Positions 8,095-19,357 of a stretch of DNA of 64,000 nt are shown here, piece by piece. This stretch comes from Alphaproteobacteria bacterium (GTDB lineage: Bacteria > Pseudomonadota > Alphaproteobacteria > Micavibrionales > Micavibrionaceae): the NCBI GenBank assembly GCA_016794145.1, contig JAEUKP010000017.1, forward strand, positions 98,607 through 162,606. The letters are read 5' to 3'. Positions within the stretch are counted from its first letter, which is position 1. Each line of letters opens with the position of its first letter. Both the position numbers and the translations under genes were made by a program. Under the pieces are notes generated by a model. That model searched no databases. It saw nothing but the letters and a program-made list of their open reading frames with translations, and was not told the DNA's origin.

Positions 8095-9087
8095 TTATTG
8101 TACAACAACAATCCTGTCACCCGTGACCTGAGCGCGCAGAGATTGATTGCTTGACAAATTCATGACTCTAATAATTTCTCCTTCGGCACCGTTTTGCATC
8201 GCTTTGCCTTTCGCCGTCAGGTATAATCCCGACTGATTGAATTGGAGTACAACTTCATCCCCACGGGTAACAAGTTGGGGAGATTTGACATCACGATCAC
8301 GAATAGGAATACCGGCTTCAACCATTCGTACAGGGGTTTTTCCAATTAATTTATCTGCATCAACAATCGTATCATTGACCATATGGCGGGTTGGGATATC
8401 AATCCATTCGAGATCACTGGCACTGATAATATCATCGGTATTAAAACCTTTGGTAAGAACCGGAACTTGAATTGTTTTCTCGATTAATCCACTCACACTT
8501 AATGTTTTAACAGGGTTCTGCGCGTTCGGGGCTGCAAGGACAGCTGTAAAGACATCACGGCCAGGAGTATAATTCATCTGAGAAACCTCAACTGTTGCCT
8601 GAACATTTCCAGGAAGACTAATTGTTGGAGCAACAGTGTTCAAGGTGACTTCAAACTTGTTTGATATACCGCGCGCCATCAGATCTTTCCGGATAACCTC
8701 TAGAATATCGGATGTCGGAACAGTCTGAACGACGCTTCGTACGACGATTTGATCAGATGGGCCCATGGGTTTCCATTTGATGTCATACGTATTTGCAAGC
8801 CGTTCCAGTGATTTTGCGTTCAGAATAACCGTTTGGCCGGGCGCAGGGGCATTGCCGATGATCGCATCTTGTTTTGATGGAACATCATCAAACAGGTCAG
8901 ACACCATCACAACGTCGCCACTGATAACAGTTTCAGATTTTAATGTTGCGGCATCAGCAGATCTAACATTGAGGAACATGTATAGAATTCCGTAAGTAAT
9001 AGCCAAGACAATAGTCATTGTTCTGAATGTGATACGGCACATATAAAGAATACTTTGGCTTGTTTCTTGTTTTTCAAGTTTTGTCAT
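8095..9087 (-). CDS. flgA: flagellar P-ring assembly chaperone FlgA
   Basis: Periplasmic chaperone for P-ring (FlgI) assembly. An N-terminal membrane or signal segment (about residues 20-44) ends at SADAA. A SAF-like domain follows, with PTRHMVNDTIVDADKLIGKTPVRMVEAGIPIRDRDV and a C-terminal ChapFlgA region ending GDRIVVVQ. At about 330 residues it is longer than enterobacterial FlgA, as in other alphaproteobacteria. I prefer the ATG at 9087 over the one at 9099 because a GGGG stretch precedes it at normal distance and the upstream ATG has no ribosome site. It sits between the 60-residue ORF and flgH. Confidence 0.9.
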   Translation of the reverse strand: MTKLEKQETSQSILYMCRITFRTMTIVLAITYGILYMFLNVRSADAATLKSETVISGDVVMVSDLFDDVPSKQDAIIGNAPAPGQTVILNAKSLERLANTYDIKWKPMGPSDQIVVRSVVQTVPTSDILEVIRKDLMARGISNKFEVTLNTVAPTISLPGNVQATVEVSQMNYTPGRDVFTAVLAAPNAQNPVKTLSVSGLIEKTIQVPVLTKGFNTDDIISASDLEWIDIPTRHMVNDTIVDADKLIGKTPVRMVEAGIPIRDRDVKSPQLVTRGDEVVLQFNQSGLYLTAKGKAMQNGAEGEIIRVMNLSSNQSLRAQVTGDRIVVVQ

Positions 9088-9108
9088 GTGATGCCCCATT
9101 TTTAAGGT

Positions 9109-9291
9109 CTAATTATCAAGAATTTTGAGGATCTCGGCATTTTGTTCGTAGTCGGCAAAAGATTTTTCGACCGAGATTGATGCATTGCTTGAGATTAAAA
9201 AAGTAATTCCAACAAAAACAACCAAAAGAACAATCGTTTTGATCGTTTGAAGTCCGATTTGATTGAGCGTATGTTGACTTGTTTTCATCAT
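9109..9291 (-). CDS. small single-pass membrane protein in the flg operon
   Basis: 60 residues: a polar N-terminus, one membrane helix (about residues 17-35, IKTIVLLVVFVGITFLIS) and an acidic tail (SVEKSFADYEQNAEILKIL). A strong AAGGAG site lies 7 bases upstream, and the gene sits between flgG and flgA in the same orientation. It could anchor or assist rod or P-ring assembly, but I recognise no family. The strong ribosome site and operon position argue that it is translated. Confidence 0.65.
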   Translation of the reverse strand: MMKTSQHTLNQIGLQTIKTIVLLVVFVGITFLISSNASISVEKSFADYEQNAEILKILDN

Positions 9292-9366
9292 TTTCTCCTT
9301 TTGTGGGCAGATGCTTTTTTCCTATCATTTCTCTATGCAAGGGCTATGCCAACCTTAAGATTATGA

Positions 9367-10152
9367 CTATCTCAACTGGTTAACAGCATCCATCATTTCG
9401 TCTGATGTTTTGATAACGTTTGAATTCATCTCATAGGCTCTCTGTGCTGTAATCAACAAGGTAATTTCTTTCACAGAATCAACATTTGATTGCTCCAGCA
9501 TTCCCTGACGGATTGTCCCTAGATTATCTGTTCCTGGATTGGCAGCAATCGCCTGACCTGAGGCTTCGGTTTCCAAGAACATTGTATCGCCGGTTGCTTC
9601 AAGGCCTGCAGGATTGACAAAATCGACAATTTCCAATTGCCCAATCTGTTGCATAGCGGTTTGCGCAGGCATTTTCGCAGAAATCAGACCTTCTGTATTC
9701 ACTTCGATATAGAGAGCATCTGCAGGAACGGTGAATCCCGGCAATAAACGATACCCTTCAGATGTTACAATTTCACCATCTGCGTTGGTTTGAAACGAAC
9801 CTGCACGGGTGTAGGCTGTTTCCCCGTTTGGTAGCTCGATTTGGAAAAACCCGCGACCGTTAATCGCCAGATCATAATCACTGTCTGTTTGGGCCAAAAC
9901 ACCTTGTTCCTGGATACGATAGGTTGCTGCAGGCCGAACACCCAACCCAAGCGATAGTCCTGTTGGAACAATGGTTCCCGTTGATGAAGAGGTTGATCCA
10001 GGGCGGTCTATTTGCTGATACATAAGGTCTTTGAATTCCAGACGGGATCTTTTGTAGCCAGTCGTCGTCATATTTGCGATGTTGTTCGAAATATTATCAA
10101 CATTCATTTGCTGAGCCATCATCCCGGTTGATCCGATTGCAAGTGATCTCAT
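9367..10152 (-). CDS. flgG: flagellar distal rod protein FlgG
   Basis: 261 residues, the standard FlgG length. It has the N-terminal rod motif (NVDNISNNIANMTTTGYKRSR), the D1 region RAGSFQTNADGEIVTSEGY, and the C-terminal NVDSVKEITLLITAQRAYEMNSNVIKTSDEM shared by axial proteins. It forms the distal rod crossing the P and L rings. It follows flgF by 32 bases and is exported by the flagellar type III system without a cleaved signal. Confidence 0.96.
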   Translation of the reverse strand: MRSLAIGSTGMMAQQMNVDNISNNIANMTTTGYKRSRLEFKDLMYQQIDRPGSTSSSTGTIVPTGLSLGLGVRPAATYRIQEQGVLAQTDSDYDLAINGRGFFQIELPNGETAYTRAGSFQTNADGEIVTSEGYRLLPGFTVPADALYIEVNTEGLISAKMPAQTAMQQIGQLEIVDFVNPAGLEATGDTMFLETEASGQAIAANPGTDNLGTIRQGMLEQSNVDSVKEITLLITAQRAYEMNSNVIKTSDEMMDAVNQLR

Positions 10153-10184
10153 GATTTTTCTCTCCTTATAAAAGTGTGTATTCT

Positions 10185-10913
10185 TTAACCATTGATTTTA
10201 GCCAGGGTTGTAATCGCAGACACCTGACGTTCTTGTTCGTTCTGAACCATGCGCATGGTTGATTGGTACGTTCTTAAGATCTCGATCATCCGTGTTGTTT
10301 CCTGAATGGCGTTGACATTCGACCCTTCGAGAGCACCTTGGATCATTTTTGTATCAATTGCAGGGCGTCCCGGTGTTTTGGCCGAGTAGAGACCATTTCC
10401 TTCAGGCCTCAGATCTTGGAGGTTATCGAATTCAAAGATACCTATCCGTCCGACAGTGTTTCCGTCTGCCGTGACTTCCCCCTGATCGGTTACTTTGACT
10501 TCTTTTGTTCCGGACGGAATCGAGATTGCGTTTCCTCCAGGGCCGGACATCTTAAATCCACTAGAGGTTACAAGTTCATTATTCTGGTTAACCGTTAAAT
10601 TTCCGGCGCGTGTGTATTGCATTTCGCCACTGGGGGAGCTTACGGCCATAAATCCAGGCCCGCTTAAGGCAAGGTCATAAGGGTTTCCGGTCAGTTGGAT
10701 TGTTCCGGGTGATGTCGTGTCGTATTGCCCCATATCATAGACCATAGACAAGTTATCTTTATCGTATCTTTCACGAGAGATGAATTCCTGGAACATTGGG
10801 TTCTGGGCGCGATAACCGGCTGTGTTGACGTTTGCCACATTGTTTGCAACCATTGTCATGGCATTGCTGAGAACAATTTGTCTGGACAACCCTACATATA
10901 AGCTACTCTCCAT
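10185..10913 (-). CDS. flgF: flagellar proximal rod protein FlgF
   Basis: 242 residues. Axial-protein landmarks are NNVANVNTAGYRAQN near the N-terminus, RAGNLTVNQNNELVTSSG in the middle and LEGSNVNAIQETTRMIEILRTYQS at the C-terminus. An upstream ATG at 11000 would add 29 residues unlike any rod protein and would overlap the sigma-54 promoter; the ATG at 10913, preceded by AAAGGGA, gives the canonical MESSLYVGLS start. First gene of the five-gene operon. Confidence 0.93.
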   Translation of the reverse strand: MESSLYVGLSRQIVLSNAMTMVANNVANVNTAGYRAQNPMFQEFISRERYDKDNLSMVYDMGQYDTTSPGTIQLTGNPYDLALSGPGFMAVSSPSGEMQYTRAGNLTVNQNNELVTSSGFKMSGPGGNAISIPSGTKEVKVTDQGEVTADGNTVGRIGIFEFDNLQDLRPEGNGLYSAKTPGRPAIDTKMIQGALEGSNVNAIQETTRMIEILRTYQSTMRMVQNEQERQVSAITTLAKING

Positions 10914-11218
10914 GATATTCCCTTTTTCCCTATGATCGGTTTTATTGTTGATAGAAGCTATTGCAGAGACTGTGCCAGTTTGAAAATTATTATTTTTCAA
11001 TATGTTATGATGTATTTAAGAGACCATCAGCGACTTGCTGTCGGCAAAATTAGGGGGGGATCACGTCGCCCAAAAACAAGGCGGCAAAAAATGCCTTATG
11101 CTGAAAAGACATGGATCAAGACAAGGATTATCCTTTCACGAAAGCTCTGAGTTCGTTAGAATGATTTTTAATCAATATTGATTCACCTCTCTCAATTTTC
11201 AACGTTCATGGATAAAAA
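10914..11218. other. divergent flagellar spacer (flgF / fliL)
   Basis: 305 bases without a gene between the flgF and fliL starts. It holds a sigma-54 promoter for flgF. On the fliL side I see the inverted arms GGCGGCAAAAAATGCC-like (11081-11095) and an AT-rich stretch, but no convincing sigma-54 or sigma-70 promoter. Confidence 0.6.
10962..10977 (-). promoter_or_regulatory. sigma-54 promoter of the flgF operon
   Basis: On the minus strand, TGGCACAGTCTCTGCA matches the TGGCACR-N4-TTGCW consensus with one mismatch; the invariant GG (-24) and GC (-12) have the correct 10-base spacing. Transcription would start about 35-40 bases before the flgF ATG. The window encodes a FlbD-type sigma-54 activator at 43757-45151. 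Confidence 0.85.
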
Positions 11219-11842
11219 ATGTCGGATACACCAGAAAAAGAAACTCCAGATGAAAATTTGCCCGCTTTAGATGCGGCAGAGCCAGAAAGTGGTAAGAAGA
11301 AAAAATTGATGTTAATTCTGATTCCCCTCATCTTGTTGATTGGCGGGGGAGCCGGATTGTATTTTACAGGGATGCTAGATGGTCTTCTGGGTAAGACCCC
11401 ACCCGCCGCTGAGAAAGAGGGTGAGTCATCTAAGGAATCCAAAGAATCCAAAGAGGGGGGGCATGGCGAGAAAAAAGCCGAAGAGGAGTCTGCCGCTGCT
11501 GAGGGCGGAGGTGGAGAACATGGTGAAAGCGGAAAAGCAGGGCCAGCTTTTCTGAAGGTTCCCGATTTGATTGTCAATTTAACAAGCGAGGGGCAGCCCA
11601 GGTATTTGCGATTGTCGGTACAGTTGGAATTGGGGAGTGAAGCAGATTTAAAAGCTGTTGAGGCTGTTCTCCCCCGGGTTATCGATCAATTCCAGACCTA
11701 TTTAAGGGAATTAAGGATCCAGGATCTGCGCGGGTCAAAAGGGATGTATCGATTGCAGATGGAGCTTTTGTCACGGGTGAATGCGGCCGCCGCCCCGACA
11801 GAAGTGAAGGATGTGCTTTTTCAGGAAATTCTGATACAATAG
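11219..11842 (+). CDS. fliL: flagellar basal body-associated protein FliL
   Basis: 207 residues: a basic/acidic cytoplasmic N-terminus, one membrane helix (about residues 32-52), a Lys/Glu/Gly/Ser-rich low-complexity linker (residues 60-102), then the periplasmic FliL domain (FLKVPDLIVNL, RYLRLSVQLELGS, LLSRVNAAAAP, VLFQEILIQ). FliL surrounds the stator and stabilises its active state. It is the first gene of the plus-strand fliL-fliM-DUF6468-motE-cheY-cheZ cluster. The charged linker creates a long spurious open frame on the opposite strand. Confidence 0.93.
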   Translation: MSDTPEKETPDENLPALDAAEPESGKKKKLMLILIPLILLIGGGAGLYFTGMLDGLLGKTPPAAEKEGESSKESKESKEGGHGEKKAEEESAAAEGGGGEHGESGKAGPAFLKVPDLIVNLTSEGQPRYLRLSVQLELGSEADLKAVEAVLPRVIDQFQTYLRELRIQDLRGSKGMYRLQMELLSRVNAAAAPTEVKDVLFQEILIQ

Positions 11843-11952
11843 CCATAAAAACGAGAGAATGATCCTGAGGGGATTCGATCTTGGCCTGTTTCTTGTAAGG
11901 CAGGATATATATAGAAGGATTAAGAGTTTACAGAACTTGAAAGGATTGTCTG

Positions 11953-13068
11953 ATGGCTGATACGCCAAATCAGGAATTAGAACAGATGAGCGAGGAAGAG
12001 CGCCGCATGATGTCTGAATGGGAAGCCATGTCAGGTGATGGGGCTGCTGATCAACCTGATCTTGATGCGATGCCAGGCATTGACGCCGATGATATGGGGG
12101 GCGGGGGTAGTACCCGCATTTTAAACCAGTCGGAAATTGATTCCCTGTTGGGGTTCGATGATGATGCCGGACAAGGCGAAACATCCGGCGTTATGGCACT
12201 GGTGAATGCGGCGCTGGTCAATTATGAACGATTGCCGATGCTGGACATTGTTTTTGATCGTTTGGTCAGGTTGATGTCCACGTCTCTGCGTAACTTAACG
12301 TCTGATAATGTTGAAGTCTCTCTTGATCAAATTTCCACTGTTCGGTTTGGGGATTATCTCAATTCTATCCCCCTTCCTGCGATGTTAACCGTATTTAAGG
12401 CAGAGGAATGGGATAATAATGGATTGGTTGTTGTTGACAGCGCGTTGATTTATTCGATTGTCGATGTTTTATTGGGAGGTCGCAAGGGAACCCCCTCTAT
12501 TCGTGTTGAGGGGCGCCCCTATACAACCATTGAAACAAAATTGGTTGAACGAATGTTGAATGTCACATTAAACGATATGTCGACGGCTTTTGACCCATTG
12601 TCGCCTGTCAGCTTTAAATTAGAAAACATGGAAACAAATCCCCGTTTTGCGGCCATCACACAGGCTGGTAATGCTTGCGTTCTGGTTCGGATGCGGATTG
12701 ATATGGGCGATCGTGGTGGGCGTGTGGAGATTCTGATTCCTTATGCAACATTGGAACCTGTCCGTGAATTACTGCTCCAGATGTTTATGGGGGAAAAATT
12801 CGGACGCGATTCCATCTGGGAAACGCACTTGACGAAAGAACTTTATGATACCGATGTCCATATTCAGGCAGTGATGGGGGAAAAAACAGTTATGCTGCGT
12901 GATATGTTGAATTGGAAAAAGGGAACGGTTGTGATGTTTAATACAAAACCGACAGATGAAATTGAAATGCGATGTGGTGACTTTCCTATGTTTTTGGGAC
13001 CGATGGGACAGAAGGAAGGAAGGATAGCGGTTCGTATCGAGAAATATATTCCTCCTGAATCAGAATAA
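11953..13068 (+). CDS. fliM: flagellar motor switch protein FliM
   Basis: 371 residues. The family hallmark ILNQSEIDSLLGFDD, the CheY-P-binding/N-terminal region, is preceded by an unusually long acidic extension (about 55 residues). The CheC-like middle domain (YERLPMLDIVFDRLVRL, LGGRKGTPSI) and the C-terminal SpoA domain (DVHIQAVMGEKTVMLRDMLNWKKGTVV) complete it. FliM forms the C ring with FliG and FliN, both encoded at 45-47 kb. Confidence 0.96.
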   Translation: MADTPNQELEQMSEEERRMMSEWEAMSGDGAADQPDLDAMPGIDADDMGGGGSTRILNQSEIDSLLGFDDDAGQGETSGVMALVNAALVNYERLPMLDIVFDRLVRLMSTSLRNLTSDNVEVSLDQISTVRFGDYLNSIPLPAMLTVFKAEEWDNNGLVVVDSALIYSIVDVLLGGRKGTPSIRVEGRPYTTIETKLVERMLNVTLNDMSTAFDPLSPVSFKLENMETNPRFAAITQAGNACVLVRMRIDMGDRGGRVEILIPYATLEPVRELLLQMFMGEKFGRDSIWETHLTKELYDTDVHIQAVMGEKTVMLRDMLNWKKGTVVMFNTKPTDEIEMRCGDFPMFLGPMGQKEGRIAVRIEKYIPPESE

Positions 13069-13107
13069 TAAATGGCATTAGAATTATTGGAATCATAGAG
13101 TAAAGCG

Positions 13108-13746
13108 ATGGATCAACTTCTTCCCTTATTATCTTTTACATTTGATGTTTTGATTACAGGTTTGCTTGCAGCGACTATTTTCTTTGCTGTTAAATTATCA
13201 CGTCATTTAGATAGTTTTCGTTCCAACCGTACGAATATGGAGAATTTGATTCGCGAACTATCAACCCAGATTACCCGTGCACAGGAAGGCATTTCTGGCC
13301 TTGATGAACTGTCGTCTAATCGCGGGGATGAATTGCGGCGCTCAATCGCAAAAGCCCAAGCTTTATCTGATGAATTACAGCTTATGACGGAGTCCGGTAA
13401 TTCATTGGCGGAGAGATTGGAAAATATGGCGGTTAGAAATAGGGCGATTATTGATGAAATGGATGATAAGGCTTTGGGACTTGTTTATCCCGGAATAAAA
13501 CCATCGGCTCCGACAATACCGGCTGCGCCACTTACAGCGACAAAACCTGGAAAATATGAGGAAACTCTCACACGTGCTAAAGCAGAAAAGCCTGTAGATT
13601 CATTTTTTTCTATTCGTGATCCTGATTTTGAATCTGATGAAGAGAGCGATGATACGAATGAATCTGGATCAGATCCATTTACATCACAGGCCGAACGTGA
13701 TTTGGCTGAAGCCTTAAAACGTCGGAAACCTCAGGGGAAAAAATAG
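13108..13746 (+). CDS. DUF6468-type flagellar-cluster membrane protein
   Basis: 212 residues. One N-terminal membrane helix (about 10-30) is followed by a helical, probably coiled-coil region (residues 33-115, RNTNMENLIRELSTQ to LENMAVRNR) and a disordered acidic tail. It resembles the uncharacterised DUF6468 proteins found next to fliM in alphaproteobacteria; that family name is from memory. The position between fliM and motE suggests a motor or stator accessory role. It starts 39 bases after fliM and ends 3 bases before motE, so it is cotranscribed. Confidence 0.7.
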   Translation: MDQLLPLLSFTFDVLITGLLAATIFFAVKLSRHLDSFRSNRTNMENLIRELSTQITRAQEGISGLDELSSNRGDELRRSIAKAQALSDELQLMTESGNSLAERLENMAVRNRAIIDEMDDKALGLVYPGIKPSAPTIPAAPLTATKPGKYEETLTRAKAEKPVDSFFSIRDPDFESDEESDDTNESGSDPFTSQAERDLAEALKRRKPQGKK

Positions 13747-13749
13747 ATC

Positions 13750-14505
13750 ATGAAAATGGATGTTAAATCATTTATTCGCAAACTAAGAATTCTTCCTATT
13801 CTGATTGTTGTGGCGTCGTTTGGTTTTGTTGTGCGTCTTGGTGACACCTACATGAATTTTAGATCTATATCTGGATCTGCTTATGCTGAGGAAAGTATAA
13901 AATCAAAAGACGAAAAAAAGCCAGAGGTAGAAGCAGAGGTAGAAACAGAAGCGAATAAAAGCACGCCTGCTGTTGAAGAAAAGCGAGAGCCCTCGCAAGA
14001 TGAATTGAAATCAGGTGATTCAAAAATAGAAGAAAAATCAGCAAACGAAGAGCCAAAGAAGTGGGAGGATGCATCCGATACAGATTCCGCAGATTCCAGC
14101 TTAAAGAATGAGGTGTTCCAAGATCTGATCAAACGTCGGGAGGAGCTTGACCAACGTGATAAAAAATTAAGTGAGCGTGAGGCTTTATTAGAGGCTGCGC
14201 AGAAAGAGCTTGATAAAAAAGTTTCTGAAATGGAGGCTGTGCGGGATGAATTGAAAGATCTCTTGAAACAGCAAACTGCGGAGGAAGCAACCCGTATCCA
14301 AAGTCTTGTTAAAATCTATTCAGGGATGAAGCCCAAAGATGCGGCCCGCATTTTTAATACTCTGGACACCGATATTCTGATGGATGTGATCAGCAGTATG
14401 CCAGAGGCAAAAGCAGGGCCCATTATAGCTTTGATGGATGCGGATCGTGCAAAGGCATTGACAACTCTTTTGGCGGAGCAGAAGAAGCTTCCTGAAATGC
14501 CATAA
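13750..14505 (+). CDS. motE: MotE-like flagellar protein (MgtE-N-type domain)
   Basis: 251 residues: an N-terminal signal or membrane segment (about 14-30), a long acidic low-complexity stretch (50-110), a coiled coil (about 115-175) and a C-terminal MgtE-N-like domain (LVKIYSGMKPKDAARIFNTL, DILMDVISSMPEAKAGPII). This architecture matches MotE, which in Sinorhizobium is a periplasmic chaperone for the motor protein MotC. It is coupled to the preceding gene (3-base gap). An ATG two codons in is an equally possible start. Confidence 0.8.
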   Translation: MKMDVKSFIRKLRILPILIVVASFGFVVRLGDTYMNFRSISGSAYAEESIKSKDEKKPEVEAEVETEANKSTPAVEEKREPSQDELKSGDSKIEEKSANEEPKKWEDASDTDSADSSLKNEVFQDLIKRREELDQRDKKLSEREALLEAAQKELDKKVSEMEAVRDELKDLLKQQTAEEATRIQSLVKIYSGMKPKDAARIFNTLDTDILMDVISSMPEAKAGPIIALMDADRAKALTTLLAEQKKLPEMP

Positions 14506-14627
14506 TAATCAATGAGTCTATTCCTTTATTGCGTAGTAATTTGTTAATATTTTCATGGCAGGATGAAAACAGCGCGGCGATTTTAAACCGCATGTCTATG
14601 CCCTCACTATGTCTTAAGGAGAAACCT

Positions 14628-15014
14628 ATGAGCGTTGATAAAAATATGAATGTGTTAATCGTTGATGACTATAAAACGATGTTGCGCATTATTGGAAATC
14701 TGTTGAAACAGCTTGGGTTTGCAAACGTTGATGAAGCAACAGACGGGTCTATGGCGTTACAAAAATTCAAAGAAAAGACCTATGGTCTTGTGATCTCTGA
14801 CTGGAATATGGAACCGATGTCGGGGCTTGATCTTTTAAAGGCTGTTCGAACACTTCCGACGAATGGAAATGTTCCATTTATTATGGTGACGGCAGAAAGC
14901 AAGACCGAAAACGTCATTGCTGCAAAACAGGCAGGGGTCAGTAACTATATTGTAAAACCATTTAACGCTGAAACATTAAAGGCAAAAATGTCATCTGTTC
15001 TGGGTGATTTCTAG
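14628..15014 (+). CDS. cheY: chemotaxis response regulator CheY
   Basis: 128 residues, a stand-alone receiver domain. VLIVDDYK holds the acidic pair, SDWNMEPMSG the phospho-acceptor Asp, MVTAE the Thr and YIVKPF the conserved Lys. Phospho-CheY binds FliM to switch rotation. The frame extends upstream to 14529, but TAAGGAG 7 bases before the ATG at 14628 fixes the start and gives the usual CheY length. It is followed 51 bases on by cheZ. Confidence 0.95.
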   Translation: MSVDKNMNVLIVDDYKTMLRIIGNLLKQLGFANVDEATDGSMALQKFKEKTYGLVISDWNMEPMSGLDLLKAVRTLPTNGNVPFIMVTAESKTENVIAAKQAGVSNYIVKPFNAETLKAKMSSVLGDF

Positions 15015-15065
15015 GTCGTTTTATTTTCTGATATTTTTCATACATGCTTCTGGGAGGAAATTGTC

Positions 15066-15659
15066 ATGGATTCTTTAAAGGCCGATATTGGTCGCGATAA
15101 GGTTGTAAAAATTATCAATTCTGTGATTGAAAAAGTTGAAGCAGCCGAGGATGTTTCAAGAGAAAATATTTATCTTGAATTAAAGGCTCTCCATGATCTG
15201 ATAGAAGTTACGCGCAAAGAAATCAGTGCGTCTCGTGCCAGTGATATTTCTGGAACACATATTCCTGATGCAACGGATGAATTGGATGCTGTGGTTGAGG
15301 CAACCGAGGTGGCAACAGGAACAATTATGGATTCTTGCGAGGCTTTGACAGCCTATGCTGATCAATTGGACTCATCACATAAGGACTATGTGTTAAGTCA
15401 AGTAACCAAGATCCTTGAGGCCTGTTCTTTCCAAGACATTACAGGTCAACGCATTACGAAAGTCGTTCGTAGCATTAAACAAATTGATGAAAAAATCAGT
15501 GCCTTGATGAATGTTCTGGAGGATAAAATCCCCGGGCTTCCGAATAGTCCGTTCGTTGACGCGCGGGAAGGGGACGCAAAATTGCTCAATGGTCCTCAAA
15601 TGGCAGATAAAGCAATCACACAATCTGATATTGATAAATTATTAGAGGATCTTTTCTAA
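15066..15659 (+). CDS. cheZ: CheY-P phosphatase CheZ
   Basis: 197 residues, almost entirely helical. CSFQDITGQRITKVV is the conserved catalytic segment, with the Gln that activates water for CheY-P dephosphorylation. The C-terminus ends QSDIDKLLEDLF, the amphipathic CheY-binding peptide typical of CheZ. The gene directly follows cheY in an operon with switch and stator genes. CheZ is patchy in alphaproteobacteria but the motif match is clear. Confidence 0.9.
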   Translation: MDSLKADIGRDKVVKIINSVIEKVEAAEDVSRENIYLELKALHDLIEVTRKEISASRASDISGTHIPDATDELDAVVEATEVATGTIMDSCEALTAYADQLDSSHKDYVLSQVTKILEACSFQDITGQRITKVVRSIKQIDEKISALMNVLEDKIPGLPNSPFVDAREGDAKLLNGPQMADKAITQSDIDKLLEDLF

Positions 15660-15808
15660 ATCTCCATCCTTCTCTGCCTATTAACACTAACACACTGAAA
15701 AATAAAGATTTTTTATCCCATAAAAACGGGTAAAATCTGGCTTTTCCTCTGGTCTTTTCAGGGCATTCTGCTATAACGGTTCATTCATCAAAAATTGGAA
15801 CGTTTTAG

Positions 15809-18274
<2,466 letters not shown>

Positions 18275-18715
18275 AGGCCCTTTGTCATTCCCGCGAAGGC
18301 GGGAATCCAGAGAAGTAAGTTTTTAACCACGAAGTTCACGAAGTAAGGGAAGAAACACGAAGAAGAAAATAAAAAATAACTTCGCGTAACTTTTTCTAAA
18401 ACTTCGCGCACTTCGCGGTAAAAAGAAAAGTAAGAATTTAACCACAGAGAGCACAGAGTTACAAAAAAACGTTCATTCCCCGAATTTGTGAAACAAATTC
18501 TAGGGGGAGTCCAGAAAGATAAGGTTCAACACGGAGTAACGGAGTCGCTGAGAAGAATTGAATATGAACTCCGATCCTCCGCTTCTCCGTGTAAAAGACC
18601 CCCCGCACAAGGTCAGAATATGATATGTTTAAACCAAGAATGCGGAATGATTGTATCTGGACTATTTCTTAAAAACGACAAACCATTTTTACTCATGACG
18701 AAGAAGTTATAAACT
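18275..18715. repeat. composite cluster of palindromic intergenic repeats
   Basis: 441 bases with no gene but at least five repeat units. 18284-18310 is a CATTCCCGCGAAGGCGGGAATCC palindrome. 18323-18345 (AACCACGAAGTTCACGAAG) pairs with 18402-18420 (CTTCGCGCACTTCGCGGT) as distant arms. 18438-18461 is TTAACCACAGAGAGCACAGAG. 18474-18511 contains GAATTTGTGAAACAAATTC. 18529-18548 (ACACGGAGTAACGGAG) pairs with 18577-18592 (CTCCGCTTCTCCGTGT). Such units resemble REP-like elements dispersed in many proteobacterial genomes. The first hairpin may also terminate gyrB transcription. Confidence 0.8.
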
Positions 18716-19348
18716 ATGACATCACAATTATCCGATATTTATAAAATGTTTGTGTTCGGTTGCCTCTTGATGGTGTCGTCATCTGTATGGGCTGCGGATA
18801 CTTGTCCTAAGGGGGCTGATCTAGTCTATTGCCAGCTTGCTAAAGATACAGGTGGAAAAGTGTTTGATGGCCGTTCAGCTAAAGACTGGGAAGATATCTC
18901 AAAAATGATCCCTCGTCCGGTTGAGCCGAGTCCAGTCCATGAATATTCTGCATTTTCAAAAGACATAGGATGCGGAGTGTTTAGAGATAGTCGTAGTCGT
19001 GAAATTTGCGATTCAATCTCTGAAAATTTGGAATGGGGATGGACAGGTCACGCTACCATTGCGCCAGGGTGGAAATCAAACTGGAATAGCGTTAAGAATG
19101 TTTATTGTGATAAGAAAATTACTAAGTTGGATTTGCCAATCTTGGAAAAGATGTGTGGCCTTAAGATGAAGCCCTATATGTCTTGCGTGATGTCAATGGA
19201 TGGGCGGCTTGCCATTGGGGTTGAGTACCTTATAAAGATGGTTATTGTGGAGAACACGGCCTCTGAAGAGCTTGATAATGAATTTAAGGGAAGTGTTTAT
19301 GATCCAAAAAGTAAAAACTATGTTCTTAAAGACGGTTGTCGGAAATAG
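18716..19348 (+). CDS. secreted cysteine-containing orphan protein
   Basis: 210 residues. A hydrophobic segment (about 10-26) ends at VWAA, a likely signal peptidase site, so the mature protein (about 184 residues) should be periplasmic or secreted. It contains nine or ten cysteines (for example DTCPKG, LVYCQL, DIGCGVF, REICDS, VYCDKK, KMCGLK, MSCVM, DGCRK), suggesting disulfides. I recognise no family. Its first 25 bases nearly duplicate the argS start 642 bases downstream (see findings), so the gene may have arrived by insertion ahead of argS. It ends 9 bases before argS. Confidence 0.6.
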   Translation: MTSQLSDIYKMFVFGCLLMVSSSVWAADTCPKGADLVYCQLAKDTGGKVFDGRSAKDWEDISKMIPRPVEPSPVHEYSAFSKDIGCGVFRDSRSREICDSISENLEWGWTGHATIAPGWKSNWNSVKNVYCDKKITKLDLPILEKMCGLKMKPYMSCVMSMDGRLAIGVEYLIKMVIVENTASEELDNEFKGSVYDPKSKNYVLKDGCRK

Positions 19349-19357
19349 CAGGAAAAA

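Noticed and set aside
11206..11577. Long open frame on the minus strand across fliL
   Set aside because: It reflects the low-complexity Lys/Glu/Gly linker of FliL read backwards; no ribosome site or family pattern.
11882..11897. Sigma-54-like TGGCCTGTTTCTTGTA before fliM
   Set aside because: The -12 has GT rather than the invariant GC and the -24 has a mismatch; too weak to list as a promoter.
18323..18592. CRISPR-like appearance of repeated units
   Set aside because: The units differ from one another and are palindromic; there are no equal repeats with unique spacers and no cas genes.
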